A stretch of DNA of 64,000 nucleotides, taken from the NCBI GenBank assembly GCA_944470555.2, contig OX104130.1, positions 78,125,160 through 78,189,159 of the forward strand. The letters are read 5' to 3'. Numbering within the stretch: position 1 is the stretch's first letter; the number at the start of each line of letters is the position of its first letter. This document shows positions 23,549 through 35,900 of this stretch, in pieces. Origin of the DNA: Heterobilharzia americana (lineage: Eukaryota > Platyhelminthes > Trematoda > Strigeidida > Schistosomatidae). The notes under the pieces were generated by a model, which saw only the letters and a program-made list of their open reading frames with translations, had not been told where the DNA came from and did not search any database. The position numbers and the translations under genes are program-made.

Positions 23549-24667
23549 ATACTGCATTTGAAGACAGTCTGTGTTTGGTGAATATGCTTCACTAAACACT
23601 CATCTATCAACCGTTAACTAATATCTTATCAAAGAAGATAACTGAAATGTAAACTTTGAAGCATTTTTTCATCTTACTTCTCGAATTTACTTAGGAATCA
23701 CTTATAAGGTCAATCGACTGAATGGCGAACTTTTTCTGTGGAAATTTAGATTTCTGTAAAACAACAAAATCTTCTGTTAATATCCCAAGTGATATTAAAG
23801 GCTTGTTTCTATAAGTAAATCGAGTTTCAGAAGGGAAATTTATTCCTTTTTTAAATGTTTAGTTATTGAAAATTAGATAAAAATAGATTTTGCTTATATT
23901 TAAACATGGAACTTATTTTACCTTTCACCTGTCCATTCGATTTGTAGCCTAGATATACACTGCCTAACTTATTGTTTAGTAAGATAACGAAACAGCTCTG
24001 CGAGAGAAAACTAGATAAAGTCAAATGAAGCATGACATTCCATTCATTTTGTAAAATAATTAAGCAATTATATCTCTGGTCACAGTCAATAGAACATGAA
24101 ATCTATGGTCTGTTAAAGTTACAGACATGGCCGTACAACAACTGAATCCTTTGTTGAAAACAATCAGAATTTGTTTTCACTCAGATTGTTATCCACCTGT
24201 TTTCTTGTCTCCTTTTTCAACTTTATCGTTGGATAGTCTACCTTGAAGGAAAATGTTATGTAGTGTTTCAAATAACTCTGAATTATTGGGCTTTGACTTC
24301 CATTTACACCTGTTCATTTGTGTACAGAGACACTGGAAATAGTCACTTCACTCCATATCATATGTAGAGAATTTCAATGAGAAATCACAGCTTATTTATT
24401 AGGAAATTACAGTTGGAAACGATAAAAATAATCAACCTTGGAAGAAACTCACACTTACAGACTTCACTCGTGTTCAGTATCCCAAAGTGTGGAATTCTTG
24501 TGCTTTGTATATTCTCTGAGTCTTTACTAGTTAACCATGTCAGCTTTTGTTTTTCCCGAATATCTCTTCAGGTAATGCCTTTATATGTTCATACATCCAG
24601 GGTTTTACCAAATTTGCTTTACAACCATTCAAACAGTCATAATGACAATATCTTACACTGACGCTCG
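23549..24667. other. No feature recognised
   Basis: AT-rich; a 94-residue plus frame at 24377-24661 has no identifiable motif. Confidence 0.45.
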
Positions 24668-24972
24668 TTACTAAAGCTCAGATGGCCAGCAAAAATAAGC
24701 AGAAAGGAAACAACCAACAACCTATCGCTCAACAAATATGTAGAAAGAAGTGGAGATGGGTTGGGCATACACTGAGAAGGCCGACTGGGGACATCACATA
24801 CCAGACCAGGCTGTCGATTGGAACCCGACAGGAAGCGACTAGTTCGGCGTCCGAGGGTGACATGGAGGGGATTGTGTGAGGAAGAAATGAGAGCTTGTGG
24901 GCAGTCATGCAATGGAGACGTGCTACTAAAGTGGTATGTTCCACTAGGAACCCAAGGGACTAATAATAATTC
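24668..24972 (+). mobile_element. RTE/SR2-like retrotransposon, short 3' end
   Basis: Only the last 300 bp remain. The frame at 24682-24879 reads QQPIAQQICRKKWRWVGHTL followed by RRPTGDITYQTRLS, the RTE post-RT region. The 3' end is ttccactaggaacccaaggg plus a short (aat)n. Extreme 5' truncation is usual for target-primed insertion. Confidence 0.87.
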
Positions 24973-25857
24973 AAAATTGTCATGCAGTTTAGAATTCTTC
25001 GAACAAAATATTGTGAAAGAAATTAATCCTATTACAGCACATTCAGTGGTAATACATATAATCGAAAATTATGTAAATAAGATTAGTTATGAAGACAGTA
25101 AAGCATAAATACTTGACGAAACCGTCTGCTTACCGTCTCACACTTGTTAAGTAATATTCTAACTAACAGTCGTTTTTCTCACTTACTTTGCTTGCTAGTT
25201 AAGGAACGATTGAAGTTTTGCGCTTAGGTATATGTACATATAGTCCTGTCTAAAAATGTTTGCTATCCTTCCTAAATAGTTAGTTACAAGAGCGAATCTG
25301 TAAATCGAGAGGTTGTTTTGTTTCCGATATAATGAATACAGCTTGTTTCTCATATGAATTCAAGGGTTTGTCGACTGCAGTATAAATTACTTCCCCTAGG
25401 GTACAAACCAATAACACTACTGACTACTTTCAAACCGTACGAAACACGAAATATTTCGTTTTTAAGTAAACCTGAAAAGATTGGCGGAGAACAATAAAAA
25501 AGAATAGAAGAACTACGTGAAGTAATGAATTAGGAAGTTAAGGACTAGGTTGTGCCAGAGTATCTAAGTTTCCTCATGTGATATATTCAGTGAAAGATAT
25601 TTTCAAGCCAACTAGTTATGGGACGACTAGCATACAGTGGCAAGGAGACATAACCTAAGGCATTTAATATTTAATTTTTTTCTGTAGCAGTATTATCAGT
25701 ATTAGGGAAATCATGGGACGGAAGCAGCTGACAATAGTTTCGTTATGAGATGAGAATAGAATCAGTAGTCTGACAATATTGAAAGTTCCAGCCTACGGCA
25801 ATTTGAGGAACACCACTTATCACTTTCAGTTAGACAACAAACTTATGGAAGAAAAGG
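24973..25857. other. No feature recognised
   Basis: AT-rich spacer; nothing assigned. Confidence 0.45.
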
Positions 25858-26480
25858 CTAATTAAGTAATAATTGGCCCAGGAACTGTAAGCTTAGTGGG
25901 ATACTGAACAACATTTTTTTTAACCCGAATGAATTAGGGTTTAGATGATGTAAGTGAACATATACGAAGAAGTATACCCTGTGAGGAAAACTAAACAGTA
26001 TATGAAGATGACAGTAATGATAAAACGGATGATTACATAGATATCTGTGATCATAATAGCAGCTGGAGTGTATATGATAACAAAGTAGATTACTTAGTAT
26101 ATGGAATAGTTCATAGAAGAGAAATAAATCAGAAAGGGGCGAAAAATTTGCTGAACTTAGTAAATCAACTAATTTGTATCTGATAGGATTAGACAAGGTG
26201 CTTAAGATGAAACCAATGTTTTCTTTAAAAAAGTAAGACAATTAAATGAAATAACACTGGAAACTAAACTTAGTAAAGGCAGTTGTAATAACACTAGCAG
26301 TGATAAAGGAAGGAAACAAAGATTAAATTAACAAAGGGGTAAACGAAACTAATGGAAGTTGGAGTATACCATAGCCATGGTAAAAACAATCACTGCACAT
26401 ACTTCTTTTTTACCTAAAGAACAACATTCAGTTCATGTATAACTAAAGCCTCGGCTGTTTTAGAGAGTTGATAACGAAAA
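25858..26480 (-). mobile_element. PLE C-terminal tail and 3' UTR
   Basis: On the minus strand about 26474-26370 reads SKTAEALVIHELNVVL, stop, VKKKYVQ, stop, LFLPWLWY, matching the PLE end EAL.I..(K)P.L.VQKKYVQ.L.LPW also seen at 5.87 kb. The downstream His/Tyr/Phe-rich open frame (25858-26241, 127 residues) is the translated 3' UTR, not a gene. Subfamily appears the same as the 5.6-6.3 kb copy. Confidence 0.62.
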
Positions 26481-28079
26481 ACCATAGGAGATTTGGACAA
26501 ATTTATTAAACGATTTTGAAGTCATGATCTGCATTTCTTGGGTGGTGGAAATCAAACAATGTTCTAGAATAGAACTCCTAACAAACTTTCTTTCACCTTT
26601 ATAAAATCACTTAACTTCACATTAGTCACGCTGAAGACAAATATTTGGAACTGAAATATTTTTGAGTTAAGATGGTTAAAGCAAATTAACAAGCATTTCC
26701 GAAACATATTTTTGAAACTGTACAAAATTCTCCGACGGTAAATGGTGTGTTACCTTGAAGGCTTAATATGGCACTGGAGATTAGAGATATCGCAATAAAT
26801 GAAGAGATTATTTAAAATAAGCTAAAAACTACTGATCTCACAAATGATTTGAACGAAATAATAGCCAATTATTGTCAATTATGCTACACAAAGCTGTCAC
26901 AGCAACATGTCGGATACAGCTCATCCAAAAATCTCATCTTATTATGATGGTATGTCTGTAGTGTTTCTGAAGTACCAGGTAAAGGCTATTTTACGAATAC
27001 TTACCCTTGTTACTAGTCTTTAGAGTCTTGTACAATAAATATCTCCCATCAATCTAATGGGAAGCGATATTTTCCGATGTTTGTATTTGAAGGTTCGATA
27101 TTGCATACGCAACTGGGTCGAATTTTGATATCAGAATTCTACAGCATTTCTTTGAGTGGTTAGTCAACTAGAAATTGTACTGGGTGATGATTGAAGGTTA
27201 AATGAAAATTTCACTATCAATCATCACCCAGTATAAATACTAGTCTACCAAACTACAGCTATCTCAGATAGTCAAATGATAACTAGAAACTGATCATTAT
27301 TTTGTATGTGATACATCTACCCCTCCGAAGAATTAGGATGAAATAACTGGACTGATTTATCAAGATACATAGACTAATTACTTTTGCCATTGAGACAGCA
27401 TATGGTCATAACACCACACTGTAAAATGTCTCAATGAGGAATGAGGAAAGGAAAATCAAGAAGTATCAACAAAGTATTATGCAAAAAGACGGTGTGCTTA
27501 ACGTTTCAAGCCTTCATATTATTGACGAAGTCAAATAAAACATTTTGTTGGTTTCGTAAGATGCATCAACTCGGATGAGTTTCTCGATGAGGGATTTCAT
27601 AATATTCATGATCTATTTAGTAGCTATAGATATCTGATGAAGTTTAAAGTGAAGCAATTTAGTAGACATTTCCAGTTAGTTTTATGAAATTGGCACCCAT
27701 GAAACTGTAGTTTGTCAGTGATATTTGTGTAAAGATTTTACGCAACATCGAAGAAGCTTCCTGATAGGCACATTCACTGTGGCAAACTTATTCAGATTCT
27801 TTACCAGTTTACTGGTTAATGACCGGAGTTTGATTTCAGTTCAATAACGAAGGGTCTTGCCGTGTTGTCGTGTGAATTCGTGACGAATTACTACCACCTG
27901 ATCATATTCACATTCGCTGCCTATTCAGGACTTCTCATGCAAACCCCAATCTGAGTTAGAGACGGGGAGCATCATATTTGTTATAATTTTGTCAGAATAG
28001 TATTGCTACTGCGTGATAATGCCGAACCACGATTGTCTAAGATAGTCAGAATGATAATCAATATGATGCTCTACCTCTC
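26481..28079. other. No coding feature; one perfect hairpin inside
   Basis: AT-rich. Apart from the inverted repeat listed at 27178-27233 I see nothing assignable. A motif near 28030-28060 recurs inverted near 60000-60040, hinting at an unnamed dispersed repeat. Confidence 0.45.
27178..27233. repeat. Perfect 17-bp inverted repeat (hairpin)
   Basis: Arms 27178-27194 (tactgggtgatgattga) and 27217-27233 are exact reverse complements, separated by 22 bases. Too short to assign to a known element; could be the remnant of a fold-back or MITE-like repeat. Confidence 0.85.
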
Positions 28080-28325
28080 TTATTCAGTTAGATTGGACTG
28101 GAATGAGAAGGCCTGACTTGACAGCCAGTGTGGTTGGTAGGTTGTATCATTGTTGACGTATCTGTTCATCAGAGCCTGAGATAAGTGCCAAGCTTGTGAA
28201 ATTTCTCTAGCATTCTTTGTATTTCCTCTAACCAGGAGTTCCACTTTTTCCCAGTTGAATTTATGTTCACATTTGCATAATTTCACGTTGGCAGGACAGT
28301 CAATCAACATATGTATGGACACAGA
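28080..28325 (-). pseudogene. PLE-type GIY-YIG endonuclease C-terminal fragment (divergent lineage)
   Basis: The minus frame of 80 residues contains HKFNWEKVELLVRGNTKNAR followed by EISQAWHLSQALMNRYVNND. This resembles the tail after the GIY-YIG domain in one PLE lineage (H.FDW..V.IL.R..., R...EAWH, IN.H.D...Y). It lacks the catalytic core. The match is by pattern recall only, and the lineage differs from the other PLEs here. Confidence 0.5.
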
Positions 28326-28339
28326 ATAAATTACTAGGC

Positions 28340-28512
28340 CACTTGTGATGAAACATCTTACTGCTTACTTCTTTCTGAAGTTTGCGCTGACGATGTTGTC
28401 TAGAATGACACTAGAAACACTGAAATTAAACCATCCAGCTTTGAGAACAGAACAACGGAATTTTATGAATAAAGAGCTAGACAAGAAGAAGATACAAGCC
28501 AGTAGAAAGTGT
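28340..28512 (+). repeat. PLE 5'-leader-like repeat
   Basis: The block cgctgacgatgttgtctaga...ttaaaccatccagc...gagaac matches 47975-48040. It has a CTGACGA...GAAA arrangement reminiscent of a hammerhead core, but arm pairing is not conserved in this copy. It abuts the inverted arm of the next PLE. Confidence 0.45.
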
Positions 28513-28989
28513 GAACAACTAGAAGAAGTACATTAATATGGGAGTAAAACGTTGACACTTTGGTCGACTGTAGTTCCTTTCTAATCTGTTTATTGGAAAT
28601 ATCACACAGTGAAGGAGAAACATTATCATTTACTGGATAACGTTTCGGAAACAATTTGTTGTCCATATTCATATCAGGTAACTTCACAACTGCGAGACAG
28701 ATTCTACATAGTCCTAATTTCCTTTACTTCTCTGTGATAACGAGGGTAGTAGAATTTACCATATCATATATCTGGTACAGGTTCAGATAAAGACAACTCA
28801 ATAGTTGTAATGAACAAATATGACTGCATCTAGAAAGTGAATGAGCACATTGAAGCAGGACCACGTGAAGAAATTAGGAAGTCAGTGGATACTATTATGA
28901 ATAAGGTTAAGAAGTCGATAGGGTATCTGAAACGCCGGATCAAGCCGTTTTTAGGTGAGTCAATGCCGTAACCTAATTATCCTAGTAGA

Positions 28990-29755
28990 ATGTATGTTAC
29001 AGTCAAGATTCCTAAACCAGGTTATCCCATCTGGCCCATAGTAGATTTCAGAAACACTCCGACTTACGAGGTGTCTAAATATTTTGCGATGGTGTTAGGG
29101 CCAATAAGAAATCACTCAAAACCTCGACTTACCAGCTATTATGACTTTAAGCACAGATTACACGATATTCACTTAGACGACAGTGAAAAAATGGATAGTT
29201 TTGACATAACTATCCTTAACACAAATAAAGCGATCTACATGGCTCTGGAGTCAGTTAGAAATGGACTTAAGGGTGATAAAGAACTTACGCTTCGAACTAA
29301 GGTGCCTATCGAGGAAATCATACTAGAAGTACGATTGTGCCCAACATCTACAGTTTTTAAGTTTCAAAATAAAATATATAAACAAACTGAAGTTGTTGTC
29401 ATGGGATCACCAATATCCTTATCGTTGCAAACATATGTATGGATAGTTCGGAACAGATTGTCCTTCAAACATTTAGTCCTACTCCAAAGATGTGCTTTTG
29501 ATATGTAGATGATACGCTTACATTACTGAAATCAGAACACATCAATAGGTTCTTGGCGCATATAAATTCAGTAGTGGTTGAAATCCAATTTACCTGTGAC
29601 TTAGAAAGTGGAGAAGGTGAGCTAGCAATATTGATTGCAATATTAGATTGCAAGATTAAACAGACACAAGACGGAAGTCTAGTGACTAGTGTCTATGGGA
29701 ATCCTTCCCATTCCAATCGCTACTTAGACTTGGAATCCTCCGACTCCACCTAGTT
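28990..29755 (+). pseudogene. PLE reverse transcriptase, broken
   Basis: The first frame (28990-29508) has KIPKPGYPIWPIVDFRNTPT, then motif A SFDITILNTN (family SFDVVSLFTN) and motif B VVVMGSPISLSLQ. A frameshift precedes motif C, which is preserved as YVDD at 29502-29513 in the next frame and continues with HINSVVVEIQFTCDLESG and LDCKIKQTQDGSLVTSVYGN, the usual PLE motif D/E region. Stops at about 29752 and the frameshift make it non-functional. Confidence 0.85.
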
Positions 29756-30480
29756 GAATGCATAAGTGAGAGGGCGAACAAGCTTACTAATAAACCGGAA
29801 AATCTGAGGCAAGAAATAAGACACATCAAGAATACCCTACATCTCATTAATTACCCACCAAAATTAAACAATAAATAAATTCATATGAAATCGAAAAAAA
29901 TATATTAGCAGTGGTAGTAATAGTAGTAATACAGGTATTATCAATAGTAATTCCACTTCTAGTGGCAATAGTGGTGACAGGGTTGAGAGAGAATTCAAAG
30001 CCTCTGCTGTGTTACCATACAACGTAGGTACCTCAGAAGCGTTACGAAGAATTCTCAATGAATTTAGCTGGGATTATTGTGGCTCTTCAACCAACAAACT
30101 CACTTAGATACAAGTTTTGTGGATTAAAACGTCCTATCGATGCAATTAGGCAAAATAATCTAGTTTACTAAATCCCTTGCAATGATTGAGAGGTCAAATA
30201 TATAGGTCAAATTAGTCGACTAGTCAGGGTCGATTCGAATAACCCAGCACAAAAATTTATCTAAATGGGAATTTGTAGATCCTAATAAGATAAGAAATCT
30301 GGAGGAAAGTTCAGCGTTACCTCTGCATGCAATGATATACATTCGCACAGTAGGGTGGGAACAAATTGACAGTATTGAAACTGACTTATTTGGGTAGAGG
30401 GACAGATTGGCAACCGACTGAATCTTTGTTTATCGAATCAACGCGAAATACATGCATTAATGGAAGTGATTCTGCACCTG
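29756..30480 (+). pseudogene. PLE connector and GIY-YIG endonuclease, heavily decayed
   Basis: The connector ERANKLTNKPENLRQEIRHI is readable near 29770-29830. The endonuclease region retains IPCNDCEVKYIGQ near 30170-30210 between stops, then a tail ending near the right inverted arm. A short run of Ser/Asn codons (about 29900-29980) resembles a simple-sequence expansion. Confidence 0.72.
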
Positions 30481-30735
30481 TCCCAGATATATGGTAAATT
30501 CTACTACCCTTGTCATCACAGAAAAGGAGAGAAAATTAGGAATATATAAAGTCTGTCTCGAAGTTGTTGAGTTGGTTACCTGATATGAAAATGGACAATA
30601 AATTGTTCCCGAAACGCTATCTAGTAAATGATAATGTTTCTACTTCACTGTGTGATATTTCTAATAAATAGACTAACAGGGAATACGAGTCCACTTTGAC
30701 ATGCTAGTATACTGATGCTAATAAAAATGTCTTAG

Positions 30736-31149
30736 CATATTGTAGACTTGACTATGTCCAACAGAATAAATATATTGGAAATGACAATTAAAGCCCTTGA
30801 GATTTAGTTGATGCTCTGAAGCGTGCGACAAAATAACTGATGGCCTTTAATTTTGTTTTTAGTGAGGTGCGAAAGAAAACAGAAAAGTAAAAATTGTTTA
30901 ATAGTGACTTGTTGGTCTCAGCGTAGAAGTAGTACGGCAGCTTGCTGGAGACAGATTGACTAATCATTAAACAATGGGAGGTATTTTCTTCATGGTTTAT
31001 TTTCATCAAAGAGGAAATAAACATTACAATTTTCAATCAACCATTTCACTGTAATATATGGTGACCAATCTCTAAGCGATTGCTTATGAACACTTTATCT
31101 ACTTGGAATGTTACATCATTCTGAATGGAGTGGTGGTTGACGAAATCTC
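30736..31149. other. No feature recognised
   Basis: AT-rich spacer; a minus frame of 82 residues is not assignable. Confidence 0.4.
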
Positions 31150-31440
31150 AGATTGAACTTAATAGATCACTTTGTCTATTCGCTCTATCTTAGGTACTCC
31201 GAGATAATCGAAAAGTTCTTGAAGGATTATTCTACTGTGCAGCAGCCAATCGGATCCTGATTTACAGATGTGAGAGGTGGTTGTTGGAAGTAGATTTAAT
31301 GGGATTACAGGTTAGCAGCCATAGTTGTTCTCATAGCGCTGATCCAGTGTTGCTGAATCTTCGACTGAGCGATGTTAAGGTTAGGCATAGATAAATTGGA
31401 GAGGTAGACAAGTCAGTTCATAAGGTATTGAACCTTCAGC
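31150..31440 (+). pseudogene. Non-LTR retrotransposon post-RT region, second lineage, degenerate
   Basis: One frame reads RDNRKVLEGLFYCAAANRIL, then IYRCERWLLEVDLMGLQ, then RLSDVKVRH-stop-GEVDKSVHKVLNL. This parallels the (V)[14 protein letters not shown]...VSN.EVRHRVLG.DGKSVDEV.NLH region of another schistosome non-LTR family distinct from the RTE copies above. Low conservation; no 3' end identified. Confidence 0.5.
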
Positions 31441-31584
31441 TACATTCAAAATTAGCTTTTACTCTATGTGTGATGTTAACCAAAGATGAGGCTAGAATAA
31501 GGCTGGTAGTATACAGATCAGTAGCAGTTCACAAGGGTTTTAACTCAGTCCTGAGGTTTGTTGGGTGTTTATTGATTTTCAAGT

Positions 31585-31690
31585 GGTATGCATCATGAAC
31601 TGACATTAGTCAGAAAACTACGGAAAACCTCAGAATGCTGGATTTTCACGTCTTCTGCAACTGATGTCAGCTCGTGATGAATACTACTCT
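31585..31690. repeat. Fold-back copy of the second ribozyme-SINE tail
   Basis: Tail motif on the minus strand (catcatgaactgacattag, from 31591) is followed by a plus-strand copy (ctgatgtcagctcgtgatga, to 31680), with a symmetric centre near 31632-31642. The ribozyme core is absent. Confidence 0.55.
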
Positions 31691-31803
31691 GAAATCTCTT
31701 ATATATGCTGCAGTCATTGCTTGGACGTCTAGATTGTCTGGTTGATGTTCTTGGAATAACAGGAGCTCGTGGCTGTAATCACGGTAACATCGGAAATCTC
31801 TGT

Positions 31804-31806
<3 letters not shown>

Positions 31807-31889
<83 letters not shown>

Positions 31890-31892
31890 GAT
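31807..31892. repeat. Palindromic (AT)n microsatellite
   Basis: Two (AT)n runs are separated by cctgta at 31839. The second run is closed by tacagg at 31885-31890, so 31837-31892 is a long self-complementary hairpin. Confidence 0.92.
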
Positions 31893-32337
31893 GTCAACAC
31901 TAAAGCCTTGAATATCATTGTTAACTCTTGCCTCGTCTTTCTTGTCTCATTACACACTTTAATTTTTAGTTTTTTTCACTGACCTACAAACAAGAAAATA
32001 ATTCATTTAGGCGTAGCTTGATTATAGGTTAAGCTGGTGGTAGAAATCAGAGGGGATTTTACTCTCAACGGTAACAGTTCAAAAAACAAGACTATTTTTC
32101 AATACTTTATTTTTAAAGATCCAATCTTATTGGTGTCCTTTGCGGCACTTTTACAGCCACAGTCAGAGAACCCATCTTGATTTGAAATGGGATCTGTGTC
32201 ACTAGAAGACAATAACCGGCGGTCGTCAAACTCCTTGTCGAGTGCTCTGTCAGCCACGTAGAGGAATCTGGATGACAGATATATCTCAAAGATATCTCAA
32301 TCTTCCGAGCCTTTTTTATCTGTTTATCATGTGAATG
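31893..32337. other. No feature recognised
   Basis: No assignable motif before the RTE fragment at 32338. Confidence 0.45.
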
Positions 32338-32918
32338 AAGATCTGCAGGCAAAAACCAACAATTTGACAGAAGAGGCAGAGAAACCGCGACTTCAAGTGA
32401 TTGTAGAGAAGACAGAGGTGATGAAGATACTCAACTAACAACAAGAAGCACGAATCACCATCAACGGCAGAAAACTAAAAGGAGCTGCCTTGTTCTCTGC
32501 CTAGGCAGCGTCGTTTCAAGTACAGGTGGCGGCACAGATTAGGATGTTAAAGCCAGGAACGGAAAAGCAAGACAGGCTTTCATTATTTGAAATCAGTGTG
32601 GAGACCTACTGCAAGAACCAAAAACCCATCGGTTAACAAATATGCAGAAGAAGGAAGTGGATATAGATTAAGCATACACTGAGAAAACCATTCGGAAGCG
32701 TTGCGTGCCAGGCCCTCAAGTGGAATCAAGAGATAAAACGACGAGTTGGGCATCCGAGGCTAGGTTGACAAGGAGAAGATCATGTGAGGAAGAAACGAAA
32801 ACTTGTGGGCAGTTGTAGAGCGAGGTTCAAAAGACTGCAAAGAACAGAGTTCAATGGAGAGGTACTTCTGGAGCCCTATATTCCACTAGGAACCCAAGGG
32901 ACAAATAATAATAATCAT
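32338..32918 (+). mobile_element. RTE/SR2-like retrotransposon 3' fragment with internal deletion
   Basis: It starts with the region encoding (E)DLQAKTNNLTEEAEKP and keeps the Gln-linker region and the end ttccactaggaacccaagg-gac(aaat)(aat)n at 32880-32918. The LLYGSETWR block is missing between about 32610 and 32620, where the frame jumps to the QEP.(N/I)QQI..RKW region, so there is an internal deletion of about 200 bp. Confidence 0.83.
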
Positions 32919-35900
32919 ATGAATGACTAAAACGTAACTCTCCATTTACTATTAATATCCTACCAGCCAAGTTATCTGTTGTGAACCCTGATGGCTGCAC
33001 ACTTGATGGAATGAAAAATCTTATGATTATTCAAATAACTATCTGTGAGAATTTCTGTTTTTCAGGTTTCGCACCACTTAGCTAAGCAATAGAAATGATA
33101 GAAAAAGGGCAGTACACAGTTTTTATCCACTTGAGATCTATATCTTTGTCTCCTAAAAATTGTTTCATCTAATTTCTAATAAAAGTCAAGACTTCGAAGG
33201 TAACCGAAAGCTAAAATTTTGTTCTTTATCAAGTAATTAATTTGAATTTTATGCTTGGTGGTATTCATCAACACAACCTACCTTCAGTCTTGAGTATAAT
33301 TCTGTTCCCTTAGTAGCTTGGATCGTACGATTGAGTGTAGCGGTCACAGAATTTATCAATCAAGGTCATCAGCTGTAGAAGTAATGCAAACCTGTTTCCA
33401 AATAAAAATTGTTAATAGGAAAAATGAAATGTTTGTTGTCTGATTATAAATTCTAAGCTTTCGCTTTTTCCTTCCTGTATCTTCATTAAAAAAAACAGAC
33501 ACACGACAGTATTAGAAGAAACATAACTACAAACAATCGAATAAAATAATTTAAAACATAGAATTAAGGTTACTGATACAAAAATATTTTCTCATTCATC
33601 TTGGACTTTATAAGGGGCATAATTTTCATTCCATTTATTTAATCAGGTCAGGTGTATATGAAATAAATTTACTGAGAAGTTGAACATGAAAAAACAATTT
33701 TCTTTGTAATTCGATTTTGGTTTTAAAACAAACAAATATAGGCATATTGTCTTTTAGAAATGACACATAAAATAACTTGGAATACTTATGTTTTATTTTA
33801 AAGTAACTAAATTGAAAGACTGGAAGCGATTCGATTCCTAGACCTTCATCTATTCAAATGAAAGAATATAACAGTGACTAAAAAGATAGTTAGTTCTCTT
33901 GAACACTTTTAGGACTAACCTCATGTTTGATACCGTACATCAGAAATAAAGTCAAAAAACCTCTTTTATTTTTCTTATCTTTGTCCTACTTTGTGATTGA
34001 ATTTTAAAAAAATGTTCCCGTAGCAAACTATAACAAAAACACTGAAATTTAATGATAAATTTTCTGTCATGTGAAACTGTATATAATATATTCTTCATTT
34101 GATTGACTGATGTTATGATGTGTAGGTATAACTCAAGCGAAGTTGGGATCTGACCAGTAGCTACATCTCATTGCTTACTCGATGTCAAGACAGATAGATA
34201 GCCCGTAGGCTACTAGATCGAATCATATAACAACTTACGTCTTCAATTTATTTTCAACCACTATTCTGTAACGTGAATAACAATTTGTATATCCCTGACT
34301 ATCTTAAATACTATCGCCAATATTCTTATTGCCACTCTTGCTTGTTATTTCAGATCAGTTTGAAACAAGTTGTGATGACGATAAACCGACAATGATTTAT
34401 CAGAAGAAGACCTTTAGTAATTCAAGCATATTATTTAAAGCCTATTGATTTATGAGAGTGAGTTGAAACCTTTGAGCTCAGAAAGCTATCATACAACAAG
34501 ATCACTGTCTTAATGTTATGTTCTAGGTGAAAACAAACTTTCACAGTGATAACTGCATGACGTACGTGGGTGGTTAAACATTCCTGGCTGTTAATAGCAT
34601 TTGAAGTGTTTTTTTTTGTTACTTTAGAAAAAGTAATTTGAGTTGACATGGCTGATTTTATTAACCTGAGAGTATGACCAGACGTTGCAAAATACATTAG
34701 TTTCGTTGCTCCTAAACATGATGTTTCAACTTGTGTTTGAATATATAATGTTATATGTATATATATTTATCATTCTGAGAAGTATTCATGTAGATATTTC
34801 TCATACCTAAGTGATTTTTAAACTGCTACATGGCTTGACAATCCAGGTCAACAATACAGCATTAATGGTTTTATTGAAATGTGTTTCGGTATCATATTGG
34901 TATACTTAAGATCAAAAACTGTTCACCGTTTACCGCAAACAAGTTAACAGATCGATGTGGGATCTTCGAGAAAATGTCATTGTAGGTCGTCAGGGAGCCT
35001 CGGTTCCAGATGAGTCACTAACAACCCAGGACTGATGACAGCATGGATCGAGCGATTCGCTGATAGTAGGCACATTGATAATCATTTTTCAGATATACCG
35101 ATCTATTCAAGCAAGCTGGCCAGATTCACTCAAATCAAACCACCTGAGTTTACGCGTTAAATTTCTCCGAATGAATGTTGCCCGAAACGATCAAAATAGC
35201 TGTCCAATGATTTTAGCACTCTGATTTGACTGATGAGATCTACAGATCAACCGGAGTGGTTCTCAACTATTCAGGCTGTACAATTGTGTGTTTCATTACT
35301 TTGCGACGCTTGTGTGTCAGAGACAACACCTTATGACTTTAGCATGGTGGTTTTCAAGGGCAACCTTACTGAGCTAACAGGTGGATGCCAACTGAAAAAC
35401 TACTCGAGTGTGAGTAGTGTCAATGTGGAGCGCCTAATTTTTAAACCATTTCCAAATCTATAATCATACACAAAGAAATATCTAGAATGTAAGTAACAAT
35501 GAACAGGTGGTTTTGTCTACCAAAACAGTAGCTTATATCTTAGGTAAAACTGTCTTCCCGGTTGTCATTTTTCACAGAAATATCGAATTACTGATAACAA
35601 TGGTGATGGTTTCTACCAGTCTCTTTCTCTTTTTACGACTCCTTTAGATTAAAGAAAAATGACTATTTCGGCAATATTTACTCCATAGAATGCAATTTAT
35701 GTCAAAATCCATTACAGTCTGCATACAATTATTTCTGAGAAGGCAAAAGTAATCGAATTCTGGCACGTCTCATTGCCAGACTAAATGACACTATACTCAA
35801 CCAACCTTCTGATCAAATTTACACACTTATGACGAGTTTGATTCCAAGTAAGATCAATTTCTTCATCAGCTTTTGTGTTTTTGGTGTTTCGGCATCAACA

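Larger units (their letters stand above)
28515..30735 (+). mobile_element. Penelope-like element bounded by inverted ~245-bp arms
   Basis: The left arm (about 28515-28775, minus orientation) and the right arm (about 30478-30735, plus orientation) are clearly inverted copies of each other, sharing the segments cagatatatg...aattctactaccc and aaacg(c/t)tat...agtaaatgataatgtttct. Between them lie RT, connector and endonuclease remnants on the plus strand. This is a different PLE subfamily from the 7-9 kb one (RT reads PIVDFRNTPTYEVSK). Size about 2.2 kb. Confidence 0.85.

Noticed and set aside
25858..26241. 127-residue His/Tyr-rich protein on the minus strand
   Set aside because: Low-complexity translation of a PLE 3' UTR; the PLE tail ending LFLPW lies immediately upstream.
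28515..30735. DNA transposon with terminal inverted repeats
   Set aside because: The interior encodes a PLE reverse transcriptase and GIY-YIG endonuclease, for which inverted terminal arms are a known feature; no transposase is present.
31667..31957. Open frames with (Tyr-Ile)n repeats
   Set aside because: Translation of the (AT)n microsatellite.
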